A DNA stretch of 64,000 bases from Gracilariopsis chorda. Its lineage: Eukaryota; Rhodophyta; Florideophyceae; Gracilariales; Gracilariaceae. The DNA lies in assembly GCA_003194525.1 (NCBI GenBank), contig NBIV01000055.1, positions 248,001-312,000 on the forward strand, given 5' to 3'. Positions 31,948 to 46,090 of this stretch are shown piece by piece (position 1 is the first letter of the stretch; every line of letters starts with the position of its first letter). Under the pieces are notes generated by a model that was given only the letters and a program-made list of their open reading frames with translations, was not told the DNA's origin and ran no database searches. Position numbers and translations under genes: made by a program.

Positions 31948-34900
31948 ATGGATTCATTCGGTGGCATCAAGATTGAAAAGTTGGGCGAGGATAACTTCCA
32001 TGTATGGAAGCAAAAGGTTGAGTTGCTGCTTGCACTCAAAGACCTCGATGACCATCTTGAATCAACCAGGCCTACGGACGATGACGAGTTGTCAGCATGG
32101 AAGAAGAAAGACGCCAAGGCCAGGGCTGTTATTGGTCTCAGCATTAGTGATGAGCGTTTGGGCCATGTGAGGGATACCGAGAATGCTGCGGAAATGTGGA
32201 AAGGCATTTGCGATATGTTCCAGCGTAAAACGCTGCTCAACCGAATCAATGCAAGACGTGCCTTCTACACAGCCAAGATGCGAGATGATGAGAAAATGTC
32301 ACACTTCATTAATCGTGTTCGTCATCTTGCATCGGATCTGAAGAGCATGGACGTAGTGGTTGAGGAGGAAGACATCGCTATGGCAATCCTATGTGGGCTA
32401 CCAGACCGCTTCGAACACCTCATTGTCGCTATTGACACCACGATTGGTGATCGCAAACTCGATTTAGAGTTTGTGAAGAGTCGTTTGCTGCAAGAGGAAC
32501 AGCGAATGAACGATAGTGCCAAGGAGGAGTCCGCAAATGACACGGCTTTGGTCGGTGCGCAGTCACGAAAGAAGTCCATGGTGTGCTACTACTGTGGTAA
32601 GAAGGGGCATATCCAGAGAAACTGTTTCAAGAGACAACGTGACGAAGCTACCAAAGAGCAGAGTGCTGCCGCAGACCCAGCTGTGCAGACCGATCTCGGC
32701 AACGAGAAACGAGGATGTGACAGTGACTCTGACTTTGTTTGTCTCATTGCGACAGGTTCTGTGGAAGAAAGTATCAGTGACTGGATTATGGACTCTGGTG
32801 CCACCGCCCATATGACGTATGACGAGTCCATGTTTGACAGTTATACCAAAAGAGAGTCTGGCGGTGTGAGTATCGGTAATGACTCGAAGCTGGAGTCTCT
32901 TGGTCATGGCAGTGTCCATCTCGATCTCGCTGTTGAAGGGCGTAAGAGCAAGTGCCGGTTGGGTGAAGTAGTGCACGTACCGAATCTAAGGTATCATCTG
33001 CTGTCAGTATCTACGATGTGTGACCTTGGTGCGCGAGTGGTGTTTGACAAAACCAAAGTATGTGTATACAAAGGCAACACCATGATCGCCTAGAGCCGTC
33101 GCATCAAAGGACTGTACTACCTATGTACCGCGATTGAAGTACCAGAAGACATGGACAACGCACTTGTGACTGACCTGTCACTATGGCATGCTCGAATGGC
33201 TCATGTGAATGTGGATGGTATCAAACATATGGCTCGTAACGGTGTTGTGTCAGGGCTGAATGTGGACTTGAATCAATAGATGGATGTGTGTGACTCTTGT
33301 GTAGTGAGAAAATCTACACGTGCTCCAACTCCCAAGCAAGGGGGGGAACGGGCTTCGCACCCATTGGACCTAGTGCATTCGGACATTTGTGGTCCAATCC
33401 AGGTAGGTTCCTTGGGAGGTTCACGCTACTTCGTCACATTCATCGATGATCACTCCCGCTTTTGCTTCTTGTACATGCTCAAGACCAAGGATGAGGTGTT
33501 CCACGTGATCGTGAAGTGGCTCAAGATGGTTCAAAATCAGAGTGACCGACATGTGAAAACCATCAACGCACGTGAGTCTGTGCTACATGCGTTACGCACA
33601 GACAATGCTGGTGAATATGTGTCAAAGAAGTTTTCACAAGAGCTTGAACGTCACGGTATTGAACATCAGCGAACGGTGCCTTACAATCCACATCAGAATG
33701 GTCTGGCCGAACGGTTCAACCGAACATTCATGGACTTGGTGAGATCGATGCTGCATCACAAGAAACTGCCAAAGAGCTTCTGGGCTGAAGCATTGAACGT
33801 TGCAGTGTATGTGCGCAATCGAGTCACCTGCAAGGCCCTTCCGAGTGACGTGACACCACTCGAGATGTGGAGTGGATACGAACCTGACTTGAGCAACCTG
33901 CGTGTGTTCGGTAGCTGGTGCTGGTACAAAGCGGTCTACCACAAGCTGAAGAAGCCGGAGCAACGTGCCGTAGAGGCGATCTTTATTGGGTACACATCTG
34001 GATCAAACGGTTACAAACTGTGGGATGCGCAAAAGAAGAAGGTAGTTGTGTCGAGAGATGTGAGGTTTGACGAATGTAGTGGTTCAGATCAAGGTACTGA
34101 CCACGTTGATGATGACGACTATGCTGAGATCGACATCTCGGACAAGCCGAAATCAAACATCTCCTCCGCCTCTACTACACCCACCGATGCTGCCCAAGTT
34201 GAACCCGCTGCACCAGATACTCCACCAGAAGAAGCTTCAGGCAGTGGCCACGATGAGCCCACAGCTGAGACAGAAGTTGAGCCAGATGTACCAGATCCAC
34301 CACCACTTCGGAGATCCACTCGTGAGCGTAGACCGCCTACCTCGTGGTGGCGCGGAACTGCCCTACTCACTGCCAGTGATGACATCCCATCCTCATACTC
34401 GGATGCAGTGTCACGTCCTGATTCAAAAGCGTGGACCAAGGCCATGAACAGTGAGTACGAGTCTCTGATGGAGCATGACACATGGGAGTTAGTGCCAAGG
34501 CCCGCTGACAGCAACTTGATATCATCCAAGTGGGTATTTGTGCAAAAGTATGAGGCTGGCGACAACGATGAACCGAAATTGAGGTACAAGGCTCGTGTGG
34601 TGGCTCGAGGGTTTCTGCAGATCGAAGGTGTAGACGTCTCCGAGACGTATGCACCAGTGTTCAAATTCACATCCATTAGAATGATTCTGTCCATTGTAGC
34701 AGTGCAGGACTATCATCTACACCAGATGTATCTGAAGACTGCATTCTTGAATGGCGACCTGGAAGAGACTGTGTATATGGAGCAGCCAGACGGATTCATC
34801 AAACCTGGGAACGAGGACTTGGTATGCCTTCTCAAAAAAGCCATCTATGGGCTACGACAGGCATCAAGGCAGTGGTTTGCAAAGATGTACTTGTTCCTCG

Positions 34901-35983
34901 TGGGTTGGATGGGTCTGAAGCCAAACCTCGCAGACGAGTGCGTCTACACCGGGGAGGTACTGGGAGCGCTTGTGATCATTGCTCTTTATGTGGACGACTT
35001 GCTCATTGCGAGTCCAAGTATGGAGACGATAAATCGCGTAAAGCGTGAACTGTCAAAACGTTTTCAGATGAAGGATCTCAGTGAAGCGCGCATGGTACTT
35101 GGGTTCGAGATCCATCGTGATCGATCCAAAAGACTGCTGTACCTGACACAGTCTGCATACACGCGTAAGGTCTTAGAACGTTTTGGCATGTTGCAGTGCA
35201 AACCAATGGGCACTCCCATGGACTCCGGTGTTGACCTCACTAAGGTAGAAGAGCCTCTGACGAACATCCCGTATCGCCAGGTAATCGGTTGTCTGATGTA
35301 TCTCTCTGTTGGCACTTGACCGGACATTTTGTTTGCAGTGTCCAAGCTAGCCAAGTATGTTGAGAAACCTGGAGAGACTCATTGGAAAGCGGTCAAGCGT
35401 GTTCTGTGTTACCTCAATGGCACTCGCTCCTTCGGACTTACTTATGGCACCACGACTGATACTCAGCTGTATGGATACGTAGACTCTGACTGGGCAGGTG
35501 ATACATCCAACCGCAAGTCCACCAGTAGGTATGTGTTCATGATGTGCGGTGCTCCTGTGTCTTGGAGCTCGCACCAACAGGAAGTAGTCGCATTGTCTAG
35601 CGCTGAGGCTGAGTATGTGATTCTGTGCAGTGGGACGAAGGAGGCGATCTGGCTGAGACGACTGTGGAGCGGCATTGGCAACGCAAGTGGACTACACGTG
35701 GATGAGTCAGTGACGCTAATGGTTGAGCCCACAACTGTGTACGTGGACAACCAAGGTTGCATCGACCTCGCTCGAAATGGAGTTGTGAACAAGCGTACTA
35801 AGCACATTGATATTCGCTTTCACTTCACCAGAGAGGCTCTACGCGACAAAGGCGTCCAGTTGCAGTACTGTTCCACGGAAGAAATGGTTGCCGATATGCT
35901 GACGAAAGCGCTCGGTCGAGTTAAGCTGGCAAGGTTCCGCGGTGACTGTGGCTTGTTCCCCTTAGACCTTTGAAGTCAGTGAC

Positions 35984-35993
35984 AGAGGGGGGG
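35984..35993 (+). other. Polypurine tract
   Basis: AGAGGGGGGG immediately before the 3' LTR, where plus-strand DNA synthesis is primed in this family. The same tract lies at 44,055, 52,126 and 60,196, and in reverse at 62,736-62,745. Confidence 0.85.
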
Positions 35994-36772
35994 TGTTGGC
36001 AGTAGTACCTGTGCTGTCACTGAAAACCAAATGTTCCGGGGAGCATGGGCTGTTTTGGAGGGTACCTCTACAAAAGCGCATATGCGCGTGTGCGCGAACC
36101 CAACGTGAAACTGGCTTCTGATTGGCTACTGCAAATGTACATATGCAAAGTGGTGCGTACAAGTGGTATGGCATAACTGGATCGGTTGGACACACCCACG
36201 TGTCCAGCTACTACAGTGGTCACAGTGTACGTTGTGTGCAGGGGATACTGGTGAAATGGTTGACACCTGGTACAAGTGGTACAGCAGTGGTTGGTAGAAT
36301 GGTAAGGTGCGCATACACTGTCAACAGGTTTACACATGCACGGGTATATTGATGACGTGGGTGTTGTGTGCATTGCCACTTGATGACATGTCACTAACAC
36401 CACAGGTTACGTGCCGACTTACCGTGACGTGTTGACTTACCGTGATGTGTTGGCATGTGCTGGCGTGTGTTGGAATCGTGAATTTGTGCCTTCTCATGGT
36501 CATGTGTATGCACGTAACTATTACAGAACATTGGTGCGTTGGTGTGCGTTGATGTAATGAGGTTGTGCTGAGCTGGCTATGTCATGTTAGATGATGATTG
36601 GTAGTATTGAGTGTCCCTGCTTAGTGGTTTAGGTTTTACTTGTAGTTGGTGTTCCCGCGCAATTCGAGTTTAGAGTGGTATATAAGATGTGCCTGAAGGA
36701 CCTCCAAGTAAATCCAAGCTAGAGCTGGCGAACTTCCCTTCCATCCCCTCAATTTCCTTACAACTTTCAACA
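35994..36772 (+). repeat. Copia-A 3' LTR, unit 1 (779 bp)
   Basis: Same termini and length as the 5' LTR. It shares a set of variants with the 3' LTRs of units 2-4 rather than with its own 5' LTR. Confidence 0.95.
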
Positions 36773-38019
36773 GGGCTTGAGAACACACGCATTTGCCCTT
36801 TTGTCGAGCAGGTCAAAAAAACAGCGCTCCGTTATATGAAACTTTGTTTACAAGTGTTGCACCATGATGTCGCAGGACTACCAGGCACTCGACTATGTGC
36901 TAACATCAACACTCTTCTTCGAGTTCCTGGGTCAGACCAACTTTATCCATGACCAATTGCGTCATAGCAGGACTAAGTGGCTTAGTGAGTATGTCAGAAT
37001 CATGGTCCTCACTTGCCACATATTCCACGCTTATGACCTTGCTTTTGACCAAGTCCCGGATAAAGTGTATCTTCACGTCAATGTGTTTGGCACGTCCAGA
37101 GGGGCAACGCTTACCAATGGCCCAGTCAATCGCACATTGATTATCTGAGCGTAGTGGAGTACTGTCATTAACCGGGATCCCAGATTCCTCAAGTACTCGA
37201 GATATCCACATTAGCTCTTGACTTGCCATCACTAATGCGTAGTACTCAGACTCGGCTGTAGACAATGCCAACGACGCCTGCTTACGGGCACTGTAGAAAC
37301 AAACACATGAATGACCCAAGTTTGATCATAAAGCCAGACAAAGACTTGCGATCCGTGGTGTCGCCTTCGTAATCAGAGTCCACATAACCATTCAGCAGCA
37401 GGTTCCCAGGGTGATAAACATGTCCATGGTGAGTAGTCCCACGTATATACCTTAGCACGCCCTTCACCGCTCGATGAAAATACCGATTTGGTGCTTTCTG
37501 AAAGCGTGCTAGGATAAGTACAGGTGCCAATATGTCCAAACGCGTTCGTAATGCCAGGTACAGCAGAGACCCGATCATCTGCTGATACAACTGGACTTCA
37601 AATGGGGACTTGTCCTCCTCCGCATCAAGCTAGGAAAAGAAGGATTCCACCATTGGGCTTCATGCAGGCCTGCTACATTCCAGTCCAAACCGACGTAACA
37701 TTCCACTGACATACAACGGCTGTGCTAGTTTCACACCTAACAGTTAGCCATTGGAGTCCATGTTCCAGCTTAATTCAACACCAAGATACATTCTCACACG
37801 ACTCTCAACACGTAGGTCATACAGTGACTTGAGCTCCTCCACTATGTGGGAACGTTGTTCAGCAGTTGGCGTAAATATGAGAAGGTCATCTACGTATACC
37901 AGGATGTATGCGTAAGTGTTGCCGGCTAGTTTGCCCCTGAAAACACATGGTGCACTGGGTAGTTCTTCAAAACCTATGCCTGTAATGTCCGTGCTGAACT
38001 TCGTGTACCATGCCAGATG
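36773..38019 (-). mobile_element. X block 1: chimeric Copia-B-like RT/RNase H fragment
   Basis: Positions 36,773-36,913 match the reverse complement of about 22,416-22,545 (the LTR/gag-start junction of Copia-C). From 36,914 the minus strand carries RNase H (STAESEYYAL, RAKHIDVKIHF) and, up to 38,019, part of RT (FEELPSAPCVF, YVDDLLIF) of a Copia-B sister. The RT part ends at the next LTR, at the place where Copia-B continues at about 16,243. It is a broken, two-piece fossil. Confidence 0.85.
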
Positions 38020-38798
38020 TGTTGGCAGTAGTACCTGTGCTGTCACTGAAAACCAAATGTTCCGGGGAGCATGGGCTGTTTTAGAGGGTACCTCTGCAAA
38101 AGCGCATATGCGCGTGTGCGCGAACCCAACGTTAAACTGGCTTCTGATTGGCTACTGCAAATGTACATATGCAACGTGGTGCGTACAAGTGGTATGGCAT
38201 AACTGGATCGGTTGGACACACCCACGTGTCCAGCTACTACAGTGGTCACAGTGTACGTTGTGTGCAGGGGATACTGATGAAGTGGTTGACACCTGGTACA
38301 AGTGGTACAGCAGTGGTTGGTACAATGGTAAGGTGCGCATGCACTGTCAACAGGTTTACACATGCACGGGTATATTGATGACGTGGGTGTTGTGTGCATT
38401 GCCACATGATGACATGGCACTAACACCACAGGTTACGTGCCGACTTACCGTGACGTGTTGACTTACCGTGATGTGTTGGCATGTGCTGGCGTGTGTTGGA
38501 GTCGTGAATTTGTGCCTTGTCATGGTCATGTGTATGCACGTAACTATTACAGAACATTGGTGCGTTGGTGTGCGTTGGTGTAATGAGGTTGTGCTGAGCT
38601 GGCTATGTCATGTTAGATGATGATTGGTAGTATTGAGTGTCCCTGCTTAGTGGTTTAGGTTTTACTTGTAGTTGGTGTTCCCGCGCAATTCGAGTTTAGA
38701 GTGGTATATAAGATGTGTCTGAAGGACCTCCAAGTAAATCCAAGCTAGAGCTGGCGAACTTCCCTTCCATCCCCTCAACTTCCTTTCAACTTTCAACA
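38020..38798 (+). repeat. Copia-A 5' LTR, unit 2
   Basis: 779 bp. I see no difference from the 5' LTR of unit 3. Preceded by the X-block end CCAGATG. Confidence 0.95.
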
Positions 38799-41700
38799 GG
38801 TTATGGGCCCAGCCCCGCTGACCGCTGCCGCTATCCCTTTCCGTATCGTTCGTCTGTCGCCGCTCTCCCTCACCGCCGTTCATCCGTTTCGCTGTTGTTG
38901 CCTCTTTCGTCGTTGCGTCGGGTGTCTTGATCCCATTGTTGGTCGGTGTTGGTCATTCTCCTTTGGTTTGCGTTCCTCCCTGAGGGCGTTGTGGTGGTAG
39001 TGGTTCGACGTTTACTTGCTATCGTTGTTGAGTTGGGCCTCCGTTGTTGCCCGTGTTGTCGATCGCTATCTACTTTGTGTGTGACACTCCCTTTATCTTG
39101 TGTTTTGGGATCCCCGAGTCGTTTGTCGGGTCGTATCCGTGAGGTCGAGTCGGTCTAGTTTCGAAGTCTGGGCTCCGTGATCGTGTGCTCAGCAGTTGTT
39201 TGTTTTTCGTGTTTCTTAATCATCATCTGGTGTCCAGTGCGACGAGCGGTTGATCCGGGTTACTTTGGGTGATTCCAGGTATCCGGGGACGTGAGCCTGG
39301 TGGCTTGAACCAAAGCGGGTGTACTGTCGAGCGGCTTCCCACCGGTCCATTTGGACAGATAACGGTGACGGTCGTTAAGACCTGGTAAGTTCAGCGGGTG
39401 CATCTGTGGACGGGGTGCCGTGGCGTACTGCGCTGGTGCGGGTGATTGAATTATTTGTTTTGATCCTGACTGAGGTTCATGATTCTTGGGCTGTTGCGAA
39501 GGTATTCCATAACGAGCTTTTGATCCGAGCATCTGACCCTTGGGCGTTTGTGCGGGGAGGCGACGTGGTGTAGGCTGACCTCCTTCTTAGGATCAGGCCG
39601 CGTGTGACCTTAAGTGGTTGCGCGTTAGCAGCGTACTTTGGTTGCCATAGTAGCTTCAGTTGCGAGGTCGCGCAAGTTTTTGCAAAAGGCCAGAGAGGGT
39701 TATACTTGGTGAAGGCATATCTTGGGTCATTAACCATCCTCTGGAAGCCTCGTAGAGAGCGACGCAGCTTCTCCTTAGACGTAGGAGAAGGCAGACGGAA
39801 GAAGACGTCTTGTACCCGGAGCATCTCCGGGGGCCAGGGGTCCGACACCCTAGGGTAGCGGAGGTAGTTTCTCCCGTCAGTGCGCCCGAATTTGAAGTTT
39901 TGTTGTTGTTGTTGTCGTTGTTTTTGTTGTTATTGTTGTCGTTGTTGCCATTTTTGTACTACTTAAGTGCCGTAGGTCTTTCATCGCACCTGTGCTGTTT
40001 GTTGACATCTACCAAGCATGGATTCATTCGGTGGCATCAAGATTGAAAAGTTGGGCGAGGATAACTTCCATGTATGGAAGCAAATGGTTGAGTTGCTGCT
40101 TGCACTCAAGGACCTCGATGACCATCTTGAATCAACTAGGCCTACGGACGATGACGAGTTGTCAGCATGGAAGAAGAAAGACGCCAAGGCCAGGGCTGTT
40201 ATTGGTCTCAGCATTAGTGATGAGCGTTTGGGCCATGTGAGGGATACCGAGAATGCTGCGGAAATGTGGAAAGCCATTTGCGATGTGTTCCAGCGTAAAA
40301 CGCTGCTCAACCGAATCAATGCAAGACGTGCCTTCTACACAGCCAAGATGCGAGATGATGAGAAAATGTTACACTTCATCAATCGTGTTCGTCATCTTGC
40401 ATCGGATCTGAAGAGCATGGACGTAGTGGTTGAGGAGGAAGACATCGCTATGGCAATCCTATGTGGGCTACCAGACGGCTTCGAACACCTCATTGTCGCT
40501 ATTGACACCACGATTGGTGATCGCAAACTCGATTTAGAGTTTGTGAAGAGTCGTTTGCTGCAAGAGGAACAGCGAATGAACGATCGTGCCAAGGAGGAGT
40601 CCGGAATTGACACGGCTTTGGTCGGTGCGCAGTCACGAAAGAAGTCCATGGTGTGCTACTACTGTGGTAAGAAGGGGCATATCCAGAGAAACTGTTTCAA
40701 GAGACAACGTGACGAAGCTAGCAAAGAGCAGAGTGCTGCCGCAAACCCAGCTGTGCAGACCAATCTCGGCAACGAGAAACGAGGATGTGATAGTGACTCT
40801 GACTTTGTTTGTCTCATGGCGACAGGTTCTGTGGAAGAAAGTATCAGTGACTGGATCATTGACTCTGGTGCCACCGCCCATATGACGTATGACGAGTCCA
40901 TGTTTGACAGTTAAAGCAAAAGAGAGTCTGCCGGTGTGAGTATCGGCAATGACTCGAAGCTGGAGTCTCTTGGGCATGGCAGTGTCCACCCTGATCTTGC
41001 TGTTGAATGGCGTAAGAGCAAGTGCCGGTTGGGTGAAGTAGTGCACGTACCGAAGCTAAGGTATCATCTGCTGTCAGTATCTGCGATGTGTGACCTGGAT
41101 GCGCGAGTGGTGTTTGACAAAACCAAAGTATGTGTATACAAAGGCAACACCATGATCGCCCAGGGCCGTCGCATCAAAGGACTGTACTACCTATGTACCG
41201 CGATTGAAGTACCAGAAGAAATGGACAACGCACTTGTGACTGACCTGTCACTATGGCATGCTCGAATGGCTCATGTGAATGTGGATGGTATCAAACATAT
41301 GGCTCGTAACGGTGTTGTGTCAGGGCTGAATGTGGACTTGAATCAATAGATGGATGTGTGTGACTCTTGTGTAGTGAGAAAATCTACACGTGCTCCAACT
41401 CCCAAGCAAGGGGGGGAACGGGCTTCGCACCCATTGGACCTAGTGCATTCGGACATTTGTGGTCCAATCCAAGTAGGTTCCTTGGGAGGTTCCCGCTACT
41501 TCGTCACATTCATCGATGATCACTCCCGCTTTTGCTTCTTGTACATGCTCAAGACCAAGGATGAGGTGTTCCACGTGATCGTGAAGTGGCTCAAGATGGT
41601 TCAAAATCAGAGTGACCGACATGTGAAAACCATCAACGCACGTGAGTCTGTGCTACATGCGTTACGCACAGACAATGCTGGTGAATATGTGTCAAAGAAG

Positions 41701-44064
41701 TTTTCACAAGAGCTTGAACGTCACGGTATTGAACATCAGCGAACGGTGCCTTACAATCCACATAAGAATGGTCTGGCCGAACGGTTCAACCGAACATTCA
41801 TGGACTTGGTGAGATCGATGCTGCATCACAAGAAACTGCCAAAGAGCTTCTGGGCTGAAGCATTGAACGTTGCAGTGTATGTGCGCAATCGAGTCACCTG
41901 CAAGGCCCTTCCGAGTGACGTGACACCACTCGAGATGTGGAGTGGATATGAACCTGACTTGAGCAACCTGCGTGTGTTCGGTAGCTGGTGCTGGTACAAA
42001 GCGGTCTACCACAAGCTGAAGAAGCCGGAGCAACGTGCCGTAGAGGCGATCTTTATTGGGTACACATCTGGATCAAACGGTTACAAACTGTGGGATGCGC
42101 AAAAGAAGAAGGTAGTTGTGTCGAGAGATGTGAGGTTTGACGAATGTAGTGGTTCAGATCAAGGTACTGACCACGTTGATGATGACGACTATGCTGAGAT
42201 CGACATCTCGGACAAGCCGAAATCAAACATCTCCTCCGCCTCTACTACACCCACCGATGCTGCCCAAGTTGAACCCGCTGCACCAGATACTCCACCAGAA
42301 GAGGTTTCAGGCAGTAGCCACGATGAGCCCACAGCTGAGACAGAAGTTGAGCCAGACGTACCAGATCCACCACCACTTCGGAGATCCACTCGTGAGCGTA
42401 GACCGCCTACCTCGTGGTGGCGCGGAACTGCCCTATTCACTGCCAGTGATGACATCCCATCCTCATACTCGGATGCGGTGTCACGTCCTGATTCAAAAGC
42501 GTGGACCAAGGCCATGAACAGTGAGTACGAGTCTCTGATGGAGCATGACACATGGGAGTTAGTGCCAAGGCCCGCTGACAGCAACTTGATATCATCCAAG
42601 TGGGTATTTGTGCAAAAGTATGAGGCTGGCGACAACGATGAACCGAAATTGAGGTACAAGGCTCGTGTGGTGGCTCGAGGGTTTCTGCAGATCGAAGGTG
42701 TAGACGTCTCCGAGACGTATGCACCAGTGTTCAAATTCACATCCATTAGAATGATTCTGTCCATTGTAGCAGTGCAGGACTATCATCTACACCAGATGTA
42801 TGTGAAGACTGCATTCTTGAATGGCGACCTGGAAGAGACTGTTTATATGGAGCAGCCAGACGGATTCATCAAACCTGGGAACGAGGACTTGGTATGCCTT
42901 CTCAAAAAAGCCATCTAGGGGCTACGACAGGCATCAAGGCAGTGGTTTGCAAAGATGTACTTGTTCCTCGTGGGTTGGATGGGTCTGAAGCCAAACCTCG
43001 CAGACGAGTGCGTCTACACCAGGGAGGTACTGGGAGCGCTTGTGATCATTGCTCTTTATGTGGACGACTTGCTCATTGCGAGTCCAAGTATGGAGACAAT
43101 GAATCGCGTAAAGCGTGAACTGTCAAAACGTTTTCAGATGAAGGATCTCAGTGAAGCGCGCATGGTACTTGGGTTCGAGATCCATCGTGATCGATCCAAA
43201 AGACTGCTGTACCTGACACAGTCTGCATACACGCGTAAGGTCTTAGAACGTTTTGGCATGTTGCAGTGCAAACCAATGGACACTCCCATGGACTCCGGTG
43301 TTGACCTCACTAAGGTAGAAGAGCCTCTGACGAACATCCCGTATCGCCAGGTAATCGGTTGTCTGATGTATCTCTCTGTTGGCACTCGACCGGACATCTT
43401 GCTTGCAGTGTCCAAGCTGGCCAAGTATGTTGAGAAACCTGGAGAGACTCATTGGAAAGCGGTCAAGCGTGTTCTGTGTTACCTCAATGGCACTCGCTCC
43501 TTCGGACTTACTTATGGCACCACGACTGATACTCAGCTGTATGGATACGTAGACTCTGACTGGGCAGGTGATACATCCAACCGCAAGTCCACCAGTAGGT
43601 ATGTGTTCATGATGTGCGGTGCTCCTGTGTCTTGGAGCTCGCGCCAACAGGAAGTAGTTGCATTTGTCCAGCGCTGAGGCTGAGTATGTGACTCTGTGCA
43701 GTGGGAAGAAGGAAGCGATCTGGCTGAGACGACTGTGGAGTGGCATTGGCAACGCAAGTGGACTACATGTGGATGAGTCAGTGACGCTAATGGTTGAGCC
43801 CACAACTGTGTACGTGGACAACCAAGGTTGCATCGACCTTGCTCGAAATGGAGTTGTGAACAAGCGTACTAAGCACATTGATATTCGCTTTCACTTCACC
43901 AGAGAGGCTCTACGCGACAAAGGCGTCCAGTTGCAGTACTGTTCCACGGAAGAAATGGTTGCCGATATGCTGACGAAAGCGCTCGGTCGAGTTAAGCTGG
44001 CAAGGTTCCGCGGTGACTGTGGCTTGTTCCCCTTAGACCTTTGAAGTCAGTGACAGAGGGGGGG

Positions 44065-44843
44065 TGTTGGCAGTAGTACCTGTGCTGTCACTGAAAACCA
44101 AATGTTCCGGGGAGCATGGGCTGTTTTGGAGGGTACCTCTACAAAAGCGCATATGCGCGTGTGCGCGAACCCAACGTGAAACTGGCTTCTGATTGGCTAC
44201 TGCAAATGTACATATGCAAAGTGGTGCGTACAAGTGGTATGGCATAACTGGATCGGTTGGACACACCCACGTGTCCAGCTACTACAGTGGTCACAGTGTA
44301 CGTTGTGTGCAGGGGATACTGGTGAAATGGTTGACACCTGGTACAAGTGGTACAGCAGTGGTTGGTAGAATGGTAAGGTGCGCATACACTGTCAACAGGT
44401 TTACACATGCACGGGTATATTGATGACGTGGGTGTTGTGTGCATTGCCACTTGATGACATGTCACTAACACCACAGGTTACGTGCCGACTTACCGTGACG
44501 TGTTGACTTACCGTGATGTGTTGGCATGTGCTGGCGTGTGTTGGAATCGTGAATTTGTGCCTTCTCATGGTCATGTGTATGCACGTAACTATTACAGAAC
44601 ATTGGTGCGTTGGTGTGCGTTGGTGTAATGAGGTTGTGCTGAGCTGGCTATGTCATGTTAGATGATGATTGGTAGTATTGAGTGTCCCTGCTTAGTGGTT
44701 TAGGTTTTAATTGTAGTTGGGGTTCCCGCGCAATTCGAGTTTAGAGTGGTATATAAGATGTGCCTGAAGGACCTCCAAGTAAATCCAAGCTAGAGCTGGC
44801 GAACTTCCCTTCCATCCCCTCAATTTCCTTACAACTTTCAACA
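44065..44843 (+). repeat. Copia-A 3' LTR, unit 2
   Basis: 779 bp. I see no difference from the 3' LTR of unit 3. Followed by the X block. Confidence 0.95.
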
Positions 44844-46090
44844 GGGCTTGAGAACACACGCATTTGCCCTTTTGTCGAGCAGGTCAAAAAAACAGCGCTC
44901 CGTTATATGAAACTTTGTTTACAAGTGTTGCACCATGATGTCGCAGGACTACCAGGCACTCGACTATGTGCTAACATCAACACTCTTCTTCGAGTTCCTG
45001 GGTCAGACCAACTTTATCCATGACCAATTGCGTCATAGCAGGACTAAGTGGCTTAGTGAGTATGTCAGAATCATGGTCCTCACTTGCCACATATTCCACG
45101 CTTATGACCTTGCTTTTGACCAAGTCCCGGATAAAGTGTATCTTCACGTCAATGTGTTTGGCACGTCCAGAGGGGCAACGCTTACCAATGGCCCAGTCAA
45201 TCGCACATTGATTATCTGAGCGTAGTGGAGTACTGTCATTAACCGGGATCCCAGATTCCTCAAGTACTCGAGATATCCACATTAGCTCTTGACTTGCCAT
45301 CACTAATGCGTAGTACTCAGACTCGGCTGTAGACAATGCCAACGACGCCTGCTTACGGGCACTGTAGAAACAAACACATGAATGACCCAAGTTTGATCAT
45401 AAAGCCAGACAAAGACTTGCGATCCGTGGTGTCGCCTTCGTAATCAGAGTCCACATAACCATTCAGCAGCAGGTTCCCAGGGTGATAAACATGTCCATGG
45501 TGAGTAGTCCCACGTATATACCTTAGCACGCCCTTCACCGCTCGATGAAAATACCGATTTGGTGCTTTCTGAAAGCGTGCTAGGATAAGTACAGGTGCCA
45601 ATATGTCCAAACGCGTTCGTAATGCCAGGTACAGCAGAGACCCGATCATCTGCTGATACAACTGGACTTCAAATGGGGACTTGTCCTCCTCCGCATCAAG
45701 CTAGGAAAAGAAGGATTCCACCATTGGGCTTCATGCAGGCCTGCTACATTCCAGTCCAAACCGACGTAACATTCCACTGACATACAACGGCTGTGCTAGT
45801 TTCACACCTAACAGTTAGCCATTGGAGTCCATGTTCCAGCTTAATTCAACACCAAGATACATTCTCACACGACTCTCAACACGTAGGTCATACAGTGACT
45901 TGAGCTCCTCCACTATGTGGGAACGTTGTTCAGCAGTTGGCGTAAATATGAGAAGGTCATCTACGTATACCAGGATGTATGCGTAAGTGTTGCCGGCTAG
46001 TTTGCCCCTGAAAACACATGGTGCACTGGGTAGTTCTTCAAAACCTATGCCTGTAATGTCCGTGCTGAACTTCGTGTACCATGCCAGATG
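44844..46090 (-). mobile_element. X block 2
   Basis: 1,247 bp. I see no difference from X block 1 in the regions compared by eye; same two-part structure. Confidence 0.92.

Larger units (their letters stand above)
29954..36772 (+). mobile_element. Copia-A unit 1: 6.8-kb Ty1/Copia fossil
   Basis: LTR 29,954-30,732, primer site 30,733-30,746, leader to 31,947, gag from 31,948 with CCHC knuckle CYYCGKKGHIQRNC (about 32,585), and protease DSGATAHMT (about 32,790). GAG-pre-integrase LWHARMAHVNVDG (about 33,185) precedes the integrase (HSDICGP, RTDNAGEY, NGLAERFNRT; about 33,280-34,060). Reverse transcriptase (YKARVVARGF, TAFLNGDL, YVDDLLIA; about 34,400-35,310) and RNase H (DSDWAGDTS, LSSAEAEY, KRTKHIDIRFHF; about 35,450-35,940) follow, then a polypurine tract and LTR 35,994-36,772. 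Integrase before RT defines Ty1/Copia. It is broken, with about three interruptions. The two LTRs differ at roughly 20-odd of 779 positions by hand count, a modest age. The flanking 5-bp sequences do not match, so its target-site duplication is gone. Confidence 0.92.
38020..44843 (+). mobile_element. Copia-A unit 2: Ty1/Copia fossil
   Basis: LTR 38,020-38,798, body 38,799-44,064 with gag beginning at 40,018, LTR 44,065-44,843. Domain order is as in unit 1. It is broken, with about five interruptions, and the same pattern is present in units 3 and 4, so it was already dead when copied. Its LTRs differ from each other at about 17 positions by hand count. Confidence 0.93.

Noticed and set aside
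34119-34694. Long antisense open frame (191 codons) recurring in all four units
   Set aside because: It is the mirror of the RT/linker coding strand, with composition dictated by the sense codons; recurrence only reflects unit duplication.
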